From NCBI GenBank assembly GCA_003367665.1, contig QKXI01000001.1, positions 62,001 through 126,000 of the forward strand: DNA of 64,000 nt, in the 5' to 3' direction. Positions within the stretch are counted from its first letter, which is position 1, and each line of letters begins with the position of its first letter. The stretch is from Leifsonia sp. ku-ls. GTDB lineage: Bacteria > Actinomycetota > Actinomycetes > Actinomycetales > Microbacteriaceae. A program made the position numbers and the translations under genes. Below the pieces are notes generated by a model, which saw only the letters and a program-made list of their open reading frames with translations, was not told where the DNA came from and did no database searches. Below, piece after piece: positions 25,663 through 37,165 of this stretch.

Positions 25663-25923
25663 TCAGTCGAAGAGGTCGCTGAGCCAGTTCTCGCGCCTCT
25701 TCTTCTCCGGGCGCCGACCGTACCCGTGCTCCCTGTCGGTGCGCGGGTCGCGGTACTCGCGCTCGACGTACGGCGGTGGCGCGGGCGCCGTGCCCGCGCG
25801 GTCGATGATCTTGTCGAGCTCGCCGCGGTCGAGCCAGACGCCGCGGCAGTCGGGGCAGTAGTCGATCTCGACGCCGTGGCGCTCGCTCATCACCAGGGTC
25901 GCGTCGTCGTTCGGGCACTTCAT
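25663..25923 (-). CDS. Zinc-ribbon (TFIIB-type zf) small protein
   Basis: The 86-residue protein begins with a zinc ribbon: 'MKCPNDDATL' supplies one metal ligand region and 'IDYCPDCRGVWLDRGELDKI' the CxxC pair and the conserved WLDRGEL motif of the zf-TFIIB (Pfam) family. The C-terminal half is charged and probably disordered. Function is unknown; such proteins are widespread in bacteria. ATG 25923 is preferred over an in-frame Met four codons upstream because the zinc ribbon normally starts at the first residue. Confidence 0.85.
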   Translation of the reverse strand: MKCPNDDATLVMSERHGVEIDYCPDCRGVWLDRGELDKIIDRAGTAPAPPPYVEREYRDPRTDREHGYGRRPEKKRRENWLSDLFD

Positions 25924-25986
25924 GCGCCCATCCAATCGGGTCTCGATGAGAGTCCTCTCAGGCGGACCCGCGAGACGGCTGGGAGG

Positions 25987-26364
25987 CTACTCCGCGACGC
26001 CGTGGACGGGCAGCTCGAGCGGCAGCGTCGGGCAGTCCTTCCACAGTCGCTCCAGTGCGTAGTACATCCGGTCCTCCTCGTGGAAGACGTGCACCACCAG
26101 GTCGCCGAAGTCGAGCAGCACCCAGCGGCCCTCGGCCTTGCCCTCGCGGCGCAGCGTCTTCACCCCGGCCTCGTTGAGCCGGTCCTCCACCTCGGAGGCG
26201 ATGGCGACGACGTTGCGCTCGACGCGCCCGCTGACGAGCAGGAAGGCGTCGGTGAGGGGAAGCGGCCCCGAGACGTCGAGCGCGACGAGGTCTTCTCCGC
26301 CCTTGGCGTCGGCGGCCGCGGCGGCCACCTGGAGGATCTCGCGGGCGTGCGGGGATGCGGTCAC
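25987..26364 (-). CDS. rsfS: Ribosome silencing factor RsfS
   Basis: The 125-residue protein is the whole RsfS/DUF143 domain ('ALDVSGPLPLTDAFLLVSGR', 'GRWVLLDFGDLVVHVFHEEDRMYYALERLW'). It binds ribosomal protein L14 (uL14) and blocks subunit joining under starvation. It starts at GTG with a GGAGGA site. It follows nadD and a low-complexity membrane protein on the same strand, a common actinobacterial arrangement. Confidence 0.95.
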   Translation of the reverse strand: MTASPHAREILQVAAAAADAKGGEDLVALDVSGPLPLTDAFLLVSGRVERNVVAIASEVEDRLNEAGVKTLRREGKAEGRWVLLDFGDLVVHVFHEEDRMYYALERLWKDCPTLPLELPVHGVAE

Positions 26365-26425
26365 GGACGGTCCTCCGGTCGCGTTCGGTGCGGGGCGGGT
26401 GCGGGTCGTACGGAAGTGCGGATGA

Positions 26426-28159
26426 TCAGAACACCTTCAGGACGTACGCGGCCACGAGCAGGGCGATGACGCCGACGGCGAGCACGCCGGCGGTGACCAT
26501 GAGCACCACGGGCAGCGCGTTCCCGCGCTTCTTCGGCGGCGCGATGACGCCGCGGGTCGAGGTGTGCGTGCTAATAGCCCGCGACGCCCGGACGGGCTGC
26601 ACCTCGGAGGTGTTGAACTCGTTCTCCTCGCCGTCGAGCAGACGGTCGATGTCGGACGAGTCGATCCGGTCGGGGTGCGCGCCGGTGGCGCCCATCCCCC
26701 GCGGCAGGTCGATGGACCCGGTCACGAGGATCTCGCCGGTGCTCGTCAGCGGCGCGGCGCTCGGCTGCGGGATGGCCGGCAGGATGAGCGCGTTGGTCGT
26801 CGTCGCGGCCGTCGACTGGGCGACGTTGCGCGAGGTGATCGGCTGGTTCTGGTCGTCCAGCTCGGCGGCGGTCGACCAGTGGCCGGTCGGCGGGGTGAAC
26901 GGACGGCGCTCCTGGGCGGAGGTGTCGTCGTCGGCGCCGGGCACGGCGGGCGCGCCGGCGGAGCCGGCAGAGGTGCGCTGATCGCTGGCAGAGGCGGGCG
27001 CGCCGCTGGCGGGGGCAGGCTCGCCCGCGGAGGACTGAGCGCTCGCGGGTCGCGCGGGGGCGGAGCCCGAGGGCGCGTCGCCCGAGGGGGACGAGGACGG
27101 AGCGCCGGCGGAGGCGAAGGGCGCACCGGCGGACGGCGCGGTGCTGCCGAATGTCGCGCCGGCCGGCTCAGTCGCCGCCGGCTTCGCCGCGGTGGGCGCG
27201 CCGAAGGCGGCAAACGGCGAGGCGGAGCTCTGGGTCACCGTGGGCTCGTCGGCTCCGGCGCGGCCGGACGGGGACGCGGACGACGGCTTCAGCGGAGCGA
27301 ACGGCCACGCCGTCTTCTCGCTGCTGGGCGCGGCGGTCTCCGGGCTCGGAGCCGCGGGCGCCTCGGGCTTCGCCGCGGCCGCCTCGGGGTCGGATGTGAA
27401 CGCCACCGGGAACACCTGCTCCTCGGCCGTCGCGGGGTGGTTGGCCTGCTCATTCGCCTGCTGGGCCTGCAGCATGGCGCGCAGCTCGCGGCGCGTCAGG
27501 GTGCGCTCGGGCACCGGCGAGGAGCCGGCCGGCGTGGGCGCGCCGGCGGCCGGCGTCTCGGCCGCGGGCTTCGCCGGCGCGTCGGACGGCTGCAGGATCG
27601 CCATCGGCTGGGTCACCGGCTCGGGGCGAGAGGTGTCCGGCCCCTGACGGAACAGGTCGAAGGCGTCGCGCGACGGCGACGACACACCGGGCTCGGCGAA
27701 CGCACTCGCGGGAATGGCCGGCACTTCGGCACCAGACCTGGGCGCGGAACCCCGATCTGCAGCGGCGGGCTTCTGCCCGCCCGCGTTCTGCGCCTGGGAG
27801 GTCTGCACACCGGTCGCCTGTGCACCGGGAGTCTGTGCACCAGCCGCCTGCGCACTGCCCGTCTGCGTACCAGCTGTCCGCGCACTGCCCGTCTGCGCAC
27901 TGCCCGTCTGCCCACCGGCCGTCTGCCCACCGCGCGTCGCAGCATCCGCCTTCTGGGCACCGGGCTCCTGGGCACCCGACTCGTGGAGATCGCCGGCCTC
28001 GCCGTCGCCCGCGGCCGCGCGCGGCGGCACGGTCGTCGTCACGTCCGGCACCTGGCCGGCCGGGGTCGGCTGGGCCGTCCCGGCGCGCCGGGCGAACTCC
28101 CTGGCCTGTCGCCGCGTCTGCGGCTGGCCCGTCGGCGGCTCTTCAGGCCACGATGTCAT
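26426..28159 (-). CDS. Large low-complexity protein with C-terminal membrane anchor
   Basis: The 577-residue protein starts at an ATGA overlap with nadD. About 430 residues are Ala/Pro/Ser/Thr/Gln-rich and probably disordered, including five-residue repeats of the xGxQT type at residues 62-130. The region around 450-545 is more ordered, with '[20 protein letters not shown]' and '[20 protein letters not shown]', and a single helix ('[20 protein letters not shown]') ends the protein. I recognise no enzyme domain. The position between nadD and rsfS is shared with other Microbacteriaceae as far as I recall. Its role is unknown; a tail-anchored cytoplasmic scaffold is possible. Confidence 0.82.
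   Translation of the reverse strand: MTSWPEEPPTGQPQTRRQAREFARRAGTAQPTPAGQVPDVTTTVPPRAAAGDGEAGDLHESGAQEPGAQKADAATRGGQTAGGQTGSAQTGSARTAGTQTGSAQAAGAQTPGAQATGVQTSQAQNAGGQKPAAADRGSAPRSGAEVPAIPASAFAEPGVSSPSRDAFDLFRQGPDTSRPEPVTQPMAILQPSDAPAKPAAETPAAGAPTPAGSSPVPERTLTRRELRAMLQAQQANEQANHPATAEEQVFPVAFTSDPEAAAAKPEAPAAPSPETAAPSSEKTAWPFAPLKPSSASPSGRAGADEPTVTQSSASPFAAFGAPTAAKPAATEPAGATFGSTAPSAGAPFASAGAPSSSPSGDAPSGSAPARPASAQSSAGEPAPASGAPASASDQRTSAGSAGAPAVPGADDDTSAQERRPFTPPTGHWSTAAELDDQNQPITSRNVAQSTAATTTNALILPAIPQPSAAPLTSTGEILVTGSIDLPRGMGATGAHPDRIDSSDIDRLLDGEENEFNTSEVQPVRASRAISTHTSTRGVIAPPKKRGNALPVVLMVTAGVLAVGVIALLVAAYVLKVF
27800..27928 (-). repeat. 15-bp degenerate tandem repeats within the membrane-anchored protein gene
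   Basis: On the + strand the unit is close to CTGCGCACTGCCCGT, repeated about eight times with drift. It encodes five-residue units such as TGSAQ, TAGTQ and AAGAQ. Copy number is likely to vary between strains. Confidence 0.7.
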
Positions 28160-28758
28160 GCCACGCTCCGATACAGATGGTGTTTGGAGATGTACTGAAC
28201 CACTCCGTCCGGCACCAGGTACCAGACCGGGAATCCCCTGCTCACCCGGCTCCGGCAATCGGTCGACGAGATCGCCAGGGCCGGAACTTCCAACAAGGAT
28301 ACGTCTTGCTCCGGCAATCCAGAAATACTCAAGTCATGTCCCGGCCGACTCACAGCCACGAAGTGGGCCAGCTCCCACAGCTCGTCGACGTTGCGCCAGC
28401 TCAGGATCTGCGCGATGGCGTCGGCGCCCGTGATGAAGAACAACTCGGCGTCGGGACGCTGCTCGTGCAGGTCGCGCAGGGTGTCGATCGTGTAGGTCGG
28501 ACCGCCGCGGTCGATGTCGACGCGGCTCACGGTGAAGCGCGGGTTGGACGCGGTCGCGATCACCGTCATCAGGTAGCGGTGCTCGGCCGGCGTCACCGGG
28601 CCCTTCTGCCAGGGCTGGCCGGTGGGGACGAACACCACCTCGTCGAGGCCGAAGGACTGGGCGACCTCGCTCGCCGCGACCAGGTGACCGTGGTGGATGG
28701 GGTCGAACGTGCCGCCCATCACGCCGATGCGCGGTCGGCCCGTCTCCGTCAGCTCCAT
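28156..28758 (-). CDS. nadD: Nicotinate-nucleotide adenylyltransferase
   Basis: The 200-residue protein has the nucleotidyltransferase motif '[20 protein letters not shown]' (residues about 12-31, with the (H/T)xxH adenylate site) and the C-terminal '[13 protein letters not shown]', equivalent to the ISSTxIR motif. It converts nicotinate mononucleotide and ATP to deamido-NAD. It sits between a small membrane protein and the low-complexity gene, overlapping the latter by four bases. Confidence 0.95.
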   Translation of the reverse strand: MELTETGRPRIGVMGGTFDPIHHGHLVAASEVAQSFGLDEVVFVPTGQPWQKGPVTPAEHRYLMTVIATASNPRFTVSRVDIDRGGPTYTIDTLRDLHEQRPDAELFFITGADAIAQILSWRNVDELWELAHFVAVSRPGHDLSISGLPEQDVSLLEVPALAISSTDCRSRVSRGFPVWYLVPDGVVQYISKHHLYRSVA

Positions 28759-28770
28759 GCCCGCGGTGGG

Positions 28771-29007
28771 TCAGTGCCCCTGGGTCGGGTGGCCGGTGCC
28801 GTGGTGCGTCGCACCCGGGGCGCCCGCGTGCGCCGCGGCGTCGGGCGCGGAGCGGTGGCTGTGCCGGTTGGCGACGTCCTTGAAGCTCCAGGCGACGAAG
28901 GCCAGGGCGATGAAGATCACGATCGCGATCGCACCGAACGCCCACGCGGGCATCGGCAGCTCGACGTGCGTCTCCGCCTCGGCGAGGACGGTCGTCAGGA
29001 ATGACAT
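28771..29007 (-). CDS. Small single-pass membrane protein
   Basis: The 78-residue protein has one helix ('AWAFGAIAIVIFIALAFVAW') and a His/Ala/Gly-rich cytoplasmic tail ending in 'HHGTGHPTQGH'. The start follows a GGAAAGGA site. It lies 12 bases before nadD and follows proA, so it belongs to the same transcription unit. Function is unknown; the His-rich tail might bind metal, which is speculative. Confidence 0.8.
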   Translation of the reverse strand: MSFLTTVLAEAETHVELPMPAWAFGAIAIVIFIALAFVAWSFKDVANRHSHRSAPDAAAHAGAPGATHHGTGHPTQGH

Positions 29008-29082
29008 CGTGCTCGGTCCTTTCCTAGGGCAGTGCCCTGTGTTCCGCGGGCCGTCGGGCCCGCCCTCCAGTCTAGTGGTCGG

Positions 29083-30363
29083 CTATGCGCGGATCTGGCC
29101 GGACCCGCGGACGATCCACTTGGTGCTGGTGAGCTCCGGCAGCCCCATCGGCCCGCGCGCGTGCAGCTTCTGGGTCGAGATGCCGACCTCGGCGCCGAAG
29201 CCGAACTCGCCGCCGTCGGTGAACCGCGTCGAGGCGTTGACCATCACCACCGCCGAGTCGACCTCGGCGAGGAAGCGCTCGGCGTTGCCGAGGTCGTTGG
29301 TGACGATCGACTCGGTGTGCTGCGTCGAGTAGCGGCGGATGTGCTCGATCGCCTCGTCGAGGTCGTCGACCACCTTGACCGAGATGTCGAGGCTCATGTG
29401 CTCGGTGGCGAAGTCTTCCTCCGTGACCGGGACGGCCTCCGGCGCGAACGGCAGCGACCGCTCGTCGGCGTGGATCGTCACCCCGGCGTCGCGCAGCGCG
29501 CCAAGCACCGGAGGCAGCAGCCGCTCGGCGGCCGCGCAGTGCACCAGCAGCGTCTCGACCGCGTTGCAGACGCTCGGCCGCTGCACCTTGGCGTTGCGCA
29601 CGATGTCGACGGCCCAGTCTTCGCGCGCCGACTCGTCGAGCACGATGTGGACGACGCCGGCTCCGGTCTCGATCACCGGCACGATGGACTGGGTGACCAC
29701 GGCCTGGATCAGCTCCGCACTGCCCCGCGGGATCAGCACGTCGACGAACCCGCGCGCCGTCATCAGCTCGGCCGCGCCCTCCCGGCCGAAGTCGTCGATG
29801 GTCTGCACCGCCTCGGCCGGCAGCCCGGCCGACGCGAGCGCCTCGCGGATCACCCCGACCAGCACCCGGTTGGTCTCGATCGCCGCGCTCCCGCCGCGCA
29901 GCACCGCCGCATTGCCGCTCTTGATCGCGAGGGCCGCGATGTCGATCGTCACGTTGGGACGGGCCTCGTAGATCGCCCCGACGACGCCGAACGGCACGCG
30001 CACCTCGGTGATCTTCACGCCGTTCGGCAGCGCGCTGCCACGCACCGCCTGGCCGACCGGGTCGGTGAGCCCGACGACCTCGAGCACCGCGTCGGCCAGA
30101 CCCTGCAGCCGTGCCGGCGTGAGCGTCAGGCGGTCGAGCAGGCCGGTCGACAGGCCGTTCTCCCGGCCGTTGGCGAGGTCGAGCTCGTTGGCCGAGAGGA
30201 TGTCGGCCGACGCCGCGAGCACGCCGTCGGCGATGGCGCGCAGCGCGCGGTTCTTCTGCTCCGTCGTCGCGGTCGCCAGGGCGCGCGACGCCGTCTTGGC
30301 GGCGGCCAGCCGCTCCTGCAGCGAGAGGGCGGCCGTGGGCGCCGCACCGGTGATCGAGGACAT
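29083..30363 (-). CDS. proA: Gamma-glutamyl phosphate reductase
   Basis: The 426-residue protein is a full-length ProA of the ALDH superfamily, with the catalytic Cys in 'RPSVCNAVETLLVH' and 'EVRVPFGVVGAIYEARPNVT' in the NADPH region. It reduces gamma-glutamyl phosphate to glutamate semialdehyde, the second step of proline synthesis. It lies nine bases after proB. Its ATG also follows a TAGAAT -10 (30370-30375) by six bases, so proA may have its own leaderless transcript besides the operon mRNA. Confidence 0.96.
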   Translation of the reverse strand: MSSITGAAPTAALSLQERLAAAKTASRALATATTEQKNRALRAIADGVLAASADILSANELDLANGRENGLSTGLLDRLTLTPARLQGLADAVLEVVGLTDPVGQAVRGSALPNGVKITEVRVPFGVVGAIYEARPNVTIDIAALAIKSGNAAVLRGGSAAIETNRVLVGVIREALASAGLPAEAVQTIDDFGREGAAELMTARGFVDVLIPRGSAELIQAVVTQSIVPVIETGAGVVHIVLDESAREDWAVDIVRNAKVQRPSVCNAVETLLVHCAAAERLLPPVLGALRDAGVTIHADERSLPFAPEAVPVTEEDFATEHMSLDISVKVVDDLDEAIEHIRRYSTQHTESIVTNDLGNAERFLAEVDSAVVMVNASTRFTDGGEFGFGAEVGISTQKLHARGPMGLPELTSTKWIVRGSGQIRA

Positions 30364-30372
30364 GCGTCGATT

Positions 30373-32861
<2,489 letters not shown>

Positions 32862-33119
32862 TCAGGCCTCGGCCGCGACGATGTTGACGACCTTGCGGCC
32901 GCCCTTCGTGCCGAACTCGACCGCACCCGCCGCGAGGGCGAACAGCGTGTCGTCGCCGCCACGGCCGACGTTCACGCCGGGGTGGAAGTGAGTGCCGCGC
33001 TGGCGGACCAGGATCTCACCCGCGTTGACGGTCTGGCCGCCGAAGCGCTTCACGCCGAGGCGCTGCGCGTTGGAGTCGCGGCCGTTGCGAGTGGAGCTCG
33101 CTCCCTTTTTGTGTGCCAT
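32862..33119 (-). CDS. rpmA: 50S ribosomal protein L27
   Basis: The 85-residue protein begins '[20 protein letters not shown]' and shows the family core '[20 protein letters not shown]'. L27 reaches the peptidyl-transferase centre with its N-terminal tail. No N-terminal cleavage extension of the Firmicutes type is present. It follows rplU by 30 bases. Confidence 0.98.
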   Translation of the reverse strand: MAHKKGASSTRNGRDSNAQRLGVKRFGGQTVNAGEILVRQRGTHFHPGVNVGRGGDDTLFALAAGAVEFGTKGGRKVVNIVAAEA

Positions 33120-33149
33120 GTCTTCTTCTCCTCGAGAACGGTCGGTCGG

Positions 33150-33458
33150 CTACTTGATGCCGGTGATCTTGACGCGGGTGAGCTCCTGGCGGTGGCCCTG
33201 GCGCTTCTTGTAGCCGGTCTTGTTCTTGAACTTCTGGATGACGATCTTCGGTCCGCGCAGGTCGCCCAGCACCTCGGCCGTCACGGTGACCTTGGCGAGG
33301 GACTTGGCGTCGGAGGTGATCGTGTCGCCGTCGACCAGCAGCACCGGCGCGAGCTCGACCTTGCCGTCCTTGTCGGCCTTGATGCGGTCCATCGTCACGA
33401 TGGTGCCGACCTCGACCTTCTCCTGCCGGCCACCGGCGCGCACAACTGCGTAAACCAC
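33150..33458 (-). CDS. rplU: 50S ribosomal protein L21
   Basis: The 102-residue protein has the family opening '[17 protein letters not shown]' and the ending '[23 protein letters not shown]'. It binds 23S rRNA domain I/II. The start is GTG (33458) with an AAGG site 10 bases upstream. The mRNA has a leader of roughly 160 bases from a consensus promoter, long enough for an autoregulatory structure. Confidence 0.98.
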   Translation of the reverse strand: MVYAVVRAGGRQEKVEVGTIVTMDRIKADKDGKVELAPVLLVDGDTITSDAKSLAKVTVTAEVLGDLRGPKIVIQKFKNKTGYKKRQGHRQELTRVKITGIK

Positions 33459-33624
33459 TTGTCAGTACCTTTTCATCGGGGAACAGCTCCTGGCGTAGCC
33501 TTCGGACCTGGTCCTGCTCTTCAACTGTTCTGGAAAATGAGTCCAGCCGGCTGCGTGCGCTGCCGGCGGCTCTCAGAAAACCATGATGGTGGTCCGGGCC
33601 ACGCCCGACACACACCAACGGTCA

Positions 33625-33653
33625 ACTTTACCCGACGGGCCACCGACCGTCAA
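33625..33653 (-). promoter_or_regulatory. Sigma-70-type promoter of rplU-rpmA
   Basis: On the - strand TTGACG (33653-33648) and TAAAGT (33630-33625) are separated by exactly 17 bases. It is the best -35/-10 pair seen in the window. Transcription would start near 33618 and leave about 160 bases of leader before rplU, including a GC-rich hairpin near 33548-33575. Confidence 0.7.
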
Positions 33654-33714
33654 TTCAGCGGGGGTGCCGGGACCGCTCGATTCCGCCTGCGGAACCGGTT
33701 CCTAGAATCATTCT

Positions 33715-33990
33715 ATGACGGTCCTGATCGATCCCCCGGCATGGCCGGCCCACGGCATGTTGTGGTCGCACCTGGTCAGCGACACGTCGCTTGCGGAGCT
33801 GCACGCATTCGCGGAGGCCAACGGTGTGCAGCGCAGGGCCTTCGACCTCGACCACTACGACGTGCCCGACCGCCGCTACGACGAGCTGGTCGCCGCGGGC
33901 GCCCATCCCGTCTCGGGCCACGAACTCGTCGCGCGCCTCATCGCGAGCGGCCTGCGCGTCCGCGCCAAGGACCGCACGGCCCGCCACTGA
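33715..33990 (+). CDS. DUF4031 domain-containing protein
   Basis: The 91-residue protein is the complete DUF4031 domain: 'MTVLIDPPAWPAHGMLWSHL' and 'AFDLDHYDVPDRRYDELVAAGA'. The conserved Asp/His/Tyr/Pro residues suggest an enzymatic or nucleotide-binding role, but the function is not known. A TAGAAT -10 (33703-33708) ends six bases before the ATG, so translation is probably leaderless. It is divergent from rplU and is followed by a 0.6-kb non-coding repeat region. Confidence 0.88.
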   Translation: MTVLIDPPAWPAHGMLWSHLVSDTSLAELHAFAEANGVQRRAFDLDHYDVPDRRYDELVAAGAHPVSGHELVARLIASGLRVRAKDRTARH

Positions 33991-34057
33991 CCCCGCTTCC
34001 CGCGCGACGGCGCCCCTCCCGGCGCGCCCCGTCCCGCGCGCCCCTGCCGGCGCGCCA
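33991..34057. other. GC-rich spacer before the repeat array
   Basis: These 67 bases between the DUF4031 stop and the first repeat unit contain GGCGCG/CGCGCC runs that resemble the end of a repeat unit. No gene or clear terminator is seen. Confidence 0.4.
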
Positions 34058-34590
34058 GTAGTGACGTCATGTCACCACTCAGCGCGGAAAGCCGCGATTC
34101 CTCACCACTCAGCGGGGGAAGGCGGGGAGAGGGTGAGCGCGCGCCTTCCCACATGCCGCTCCCGCGCGCCGAGTAGTGACGTCATGTCACCACTCAACGC
34201 GGAAAGCCGCGATCACTCATCACTCAGCGGCGGGAGGGGCGGAGGGAGGATGAGCGCGCGCCTTCCCACGCGCCGCTCCCCGCACGCTGAGTGGTGACGT
34301 CATGTCACCACTCAGCGCGGAAAGCCGCGATTACTCACCACTCAGCGGCGGGAGGGGCTGAGGGAGGGTGAGCGCGCGCGTTCCCACGCGCCGCTCCCCG
34401 CGCGCCGAGTAGTGACGTCATGTCACCACTCAACGCGGGAAGCCGCGATTACTCACCACTCAGCGGCGGGATGGGCGGAGGGAGAGTGAGCGTGCGCTTC
34501 CCACGCGCCGCTCCCCGCGCGCCGAGTAGTGACGTCATGTCACCACTCGTCGCGGAAGGCCGCGTTTACTCACCACTCGGCGGTGGCTGG
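34058..34590. repeat. Array of five ~117-bp palindrome-containing direct repeats
   Basis: The conserved core GTAGTGACGTCATGTCAC recurs at 34058, 34173, 34291, 34409 and 34526 (steps 115, 118, 118, 117). Each unit contains an inverted repeat around GTGAC-GTCAT-GTCAC, a short hairpin CGCGG-AAAG-CCGCG, the motif ACTCACCACTCAGCG, a purine-rich GGAGGG tract and a CGCGCC-rich end. In the third unit the palindrome extends to perfect 14-base arms (34287-34319). The array fills the space between convergent DUF4031 and RNase E/G genes. Frames crossing it translate only the repeat and are not genes. Confidence 0.85.
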
Positions 34591-34594
34591 CGCG

Positions 34595-37165
34595 TCACTC
34601 GGACTTGGGGGCGAGCTCGCCGCCGGCGATGACGGTGGTGCTGGCGCGGCGGCTCCGGGAGCGGCCCTGGCCCGGCTCCTTCGGCGCGGGCAGCGCGTCG
34701 AGCACGGAGTCGAGCAGCAGTTCGGTCTCCTCCGCGGACGGACGCGGCGCCGGCGCGTGCACGACGGCGGGCTCCGGGAGGTCGAGCAGCGGGAGCACCG
34801 GCTCGGGCTCCGGCGCCTGCTGCGGCTCCGCGGACGCGTCGGCGGCCGGCGACTCCGCCTCGGGCGCGGCGGCGTCCTGCGGCTGCGGCCGGTCGGCACC
34901 GCCCTTGCCCTTGCGGCGGCGCTTCTTGGTCGCGGTGACCTCGGTGACCGTCACCTCCGCGACGCTGACGTCCGTCACCTCGGCGGTCGCGTCGGCGTCG
35001 TGCGCCTTCGCCTCCTCGTCGTGGTGGATGGTCGAGGCCGCGATCTTGGCCAGCGCGTTCTTGGCGTCGTCGGTGATGGCGTGCGTGCCGGTGTGGCCGT
35101 TGCCGTTCCCGTTCCCGTTCGACGAGCCGCCGCCGTTGCCTCCGCGGCCGCGGCGACGCTCGTTCTGCGGCGGCTGCTGCTGCTGGCGGTGCTTCACGAC
35201 CGGGTCGTGGTGCACGATGACGCCGCGGCCGGCGCACACCTCGCACGCCTCGCTGAAGGTCTCCAGCAGGCCGAGGCCGAGCTTCTTGCGGGTCATCTGC
35301 ACGAGGCCGAGCGAGGTGACCTCGGCGACCTGGTGCTTCGTCCGGTCGCGGCTGAGGCACTCCACCAGGCGGCGCAGGACGAGGTCGCGGTTCGACTCGA
35401 GCACCATGTCGATGAAGTCGACCACGATGATGCCGCCGATGTCGCGCAGCCGGAGCTGCCGGACGATCTCCTCCGCGGCCTCCAGGTTGTTCTTGGTGAC
35501 CGTCTCCTCCAGGTTGCCGCCGGAACCGACGAACTTGCCGGTGTTCACGTCGACGACGGTCATCGCCTCGGTGCGGTCGATCACGAGCGAGCCGCCGGAG
35601 GGCAGCCACACCTTGCGCTCCAGCGCCTTCTCGATCTGCTCGGTGATGCGGAACTCGTCGAACGCGTCCCGCTCGCCCGTGTACGCCTCGACGCGGTCGA
35701 GCAGGTCGGGGGCGACCTGGCGCAGGTAGTTCTCGATCGTCTGGCGCGCGTCGTCGCCGGCGATGACCAGCTTCTGGAAGTCCTCGTTGAAGACGTCGCG
35801 GATGATCTTGATCAGGAGGTCGGGCTCGCTGTGCAGGAGCGCCGGCGCCTGCTGCGTCTCCACGCGCGCGCTGATGTCGGCCCACTGCGCCTTGAGGCGG
35901 TTCACGTCGAGCGTCAGCTGCTCCTCCGTGGCGCCCTCGGCGGCGGTGCGGACGATGACGCCCGCGCTCTCCGGCAGCACCTCCTTGAGGATCTTCTTGA
36001 GCCGCGAACGCTCGGTGTCGGGCAGCTTGCGGCTGATGCCGTTCATGGAGCCGTTCGGCACGTAGACGAGGTAGCGTCCGGGCAGCGAGATCTGACTGGT
36101 CAGGCGGGCGCCCTTGTGGCCCACCGGGTCCTTGGTGACCTGCACGAGGACGCGGTCGCCCGCCTTCAGCGCCAGCTCGATGCGGCGCGGCTGGTTGCCG
36201 GTCTCGACCGCGTCCCAGTCCACCTCGCCCGAGTAGAGCACGGCGTTGCGGCCGCGGCCGATGTCGACGAAGGCGGCCTCCATGCTGGGGAGGACGTTCT
36301 GCACCCGGCCGAGGTAGACGTTGCCGATGAGCGACGCCTCCTGCGAGCGGGCGACGTAGTGCTCGACCAGGACCTTGTCCTCGAGCACGCCGATCTGGAT
36401 GCGGCCGCCCTTCGACCGGACGACCATCTGCCGGTCGACCGACTCGCGCCGGGCGAGGAACTCGGCCTCGGTGATGACCGGCCGGCGGCGACCGGCGTCG
36501 CGGCCGTCGCGGCGGCGCTGCTTCTTCGCCTCCAGGCGCGTGGAGCCCTTGACCTTCTGCGGCTCGGTGATGAGCTCGGGCTCGCGCGGCGCACGCACCT
36601 TGACGACGGTGTTGGCCGGGTCGTTGGCGCCGTCGCGGCCCGACTCGCCGGCGCGGCGGCGGGAGCGTCGGCGCAGGCCGCCCGTCGGCTCCTCCTCGTC
36701 GTCCGGGAGGGGCGGGAGCGGCAGGATGTCGGGCGCCTGGAACAGCAGCGTGGTCGGCGGCAGGCCGGGCGCGGCGGCGCCGGCGACGGGGGCCTCCGGC
36801 TCGCCGTGCGGCTCCGGGAGCGCGGGCGGCTCGTGCGCGGCGGGCGCCGTGCCGACGGCCGGCGCAGTGCCCGCGGTCGGCGCAGTGCCGGCGGCCGGCG
36901 CAGTGCCGGCGTCTGTCGCCGTCTCAGCGGACGCCGTCACGCCGGACGCGGCCGGCACCTCACCGGCAGCCGCCGACGACCCCGGCGTCGCGCCCTCCGT
37001 CGCGCCCGCAGCGACAGGACTCTCGGAAACGTCGCCGGCACCCGCCGGCTGGCTCCTCCTCACGACGCGTCGCGCGCCGAAGAGGCCCTTGCGCTTCCGT
37101 CCCCCTGTCTCCGTCTCGGTGTTGTCCGTGTTGTCCGTGTTGTCGATATTCTCGTTATCCACCAT
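34595..37165 (-). CDS. rne: Ribonuclease E/G family protein
   Basis: The 856-residue protein has a disordered N-terminus of about 250 residues, an S1 RNA-binding segment ('GNVYLGRVQNVLPSMEAAFV'), and the catalytic core with Mg-binding Asp in 'VVDVNTGKFVGSGG' and 'IIVVDFIDM'. The Zn-link 'CEVCAGRG' is followed by a disordered C-terminus rich in Asn-Gly and Pro/Glu. It initiates mRNA decay and rRNA/tRNA processing. The catalytic part lies between two disordered arms, as in other actinobacterial RNase E proteins. The stop lies just beyond the palindromic repeat array. Confidence 0.95.
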   Translation of the reverse strand: MVDNENIDNTDNTDNTETETGGRKRKGLFGARRVVRRSQPAGAGDVSESPVAAGATEGATPGSSAAAGEVPAASGVTASAETATDAGTAPAAGTAPTAGTAPAVGTAPAAHEPPALPEPHGEPEAPVAGAAAPGLPPTTLLFQAPDILPLPPLPDDEEEPTGGLRRRSRRRAGESGRDGANDPANTVVKVRAPREPELITEPQKVKGSTRLEAKKQRRRDGRDAGRRRPVITEAEFLARRESVDRQMVVRSKGGRIQIGVLEDKVLVEHYVARSQEASLIGNVYLGRVQNVLPSMEAAFVDIGRGRNAVLYSGEVDWDAVETGNQPRRIELALKAGDRVLVQVTKDPVGHKGARLTSQISLPGRYLVYVPNGSMNGISRKLPDTERSRLKKILKEVLPESAGVIVRTAAEGATEEQLTLDVNRLKAQWADISARVETQQAPALLHSEPDLLIKIIRDVFNEDFQKLVIAGDDARQTIENYLRQVAPDLLDRVEAYTGERDAFDEFRITEQIEKALERKVWLPSGGSLVIDRTEAMTVVDVNTGKFVGSGGNLEETVTKNNLEAAEEIVRQLRLRDIGGIIVVDFIDMVLESNRDLVLRRLVECLSRDRTKHQVAEVTSLGLVQMTRKKLGLGLLETFSEACEVCAGRGVIVHHDPVVKHRQQQQPPQNERRRGRGGNGGGSSNGNGNGNGHTGTHAITDDAKNALAKIAASTIHHDEEAKAHDADATAEVTDVSVAEVTVTEVTATKKRRRKGKGGADRPQPQDAAAPEAESPAADASAEPQQAPEPEPVLPLLDLPEPAVVHAPAPRPSAEETELLLDSVLDALPAPKEPGQGRSRSRRASTTVIAGGELAPKSE
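36836..36909 (-). repeat. 18-bp tandem repeats in the RNase E N-terminal arm
   Basis: About four 18-base units encode the six-residue motif GTAPxA (residues 87-110). Copy number may vary between strains without affecting the catalytic core. Confidence 0.75.

Noticed and set aside
34058-34590. Possible CRISPR array
   Set aside because: The units are about 117 bases long with near-identical content throughout; there are no unique spacers of constant length and no cas gene in the window.
33791-34632. Short open frames crossing the repeat array
   Set aside because: They translate only the repeated DNA and its GC-rich flank, lack ribosome-binding sites, and overlap the DUF4031 gene in another frame.
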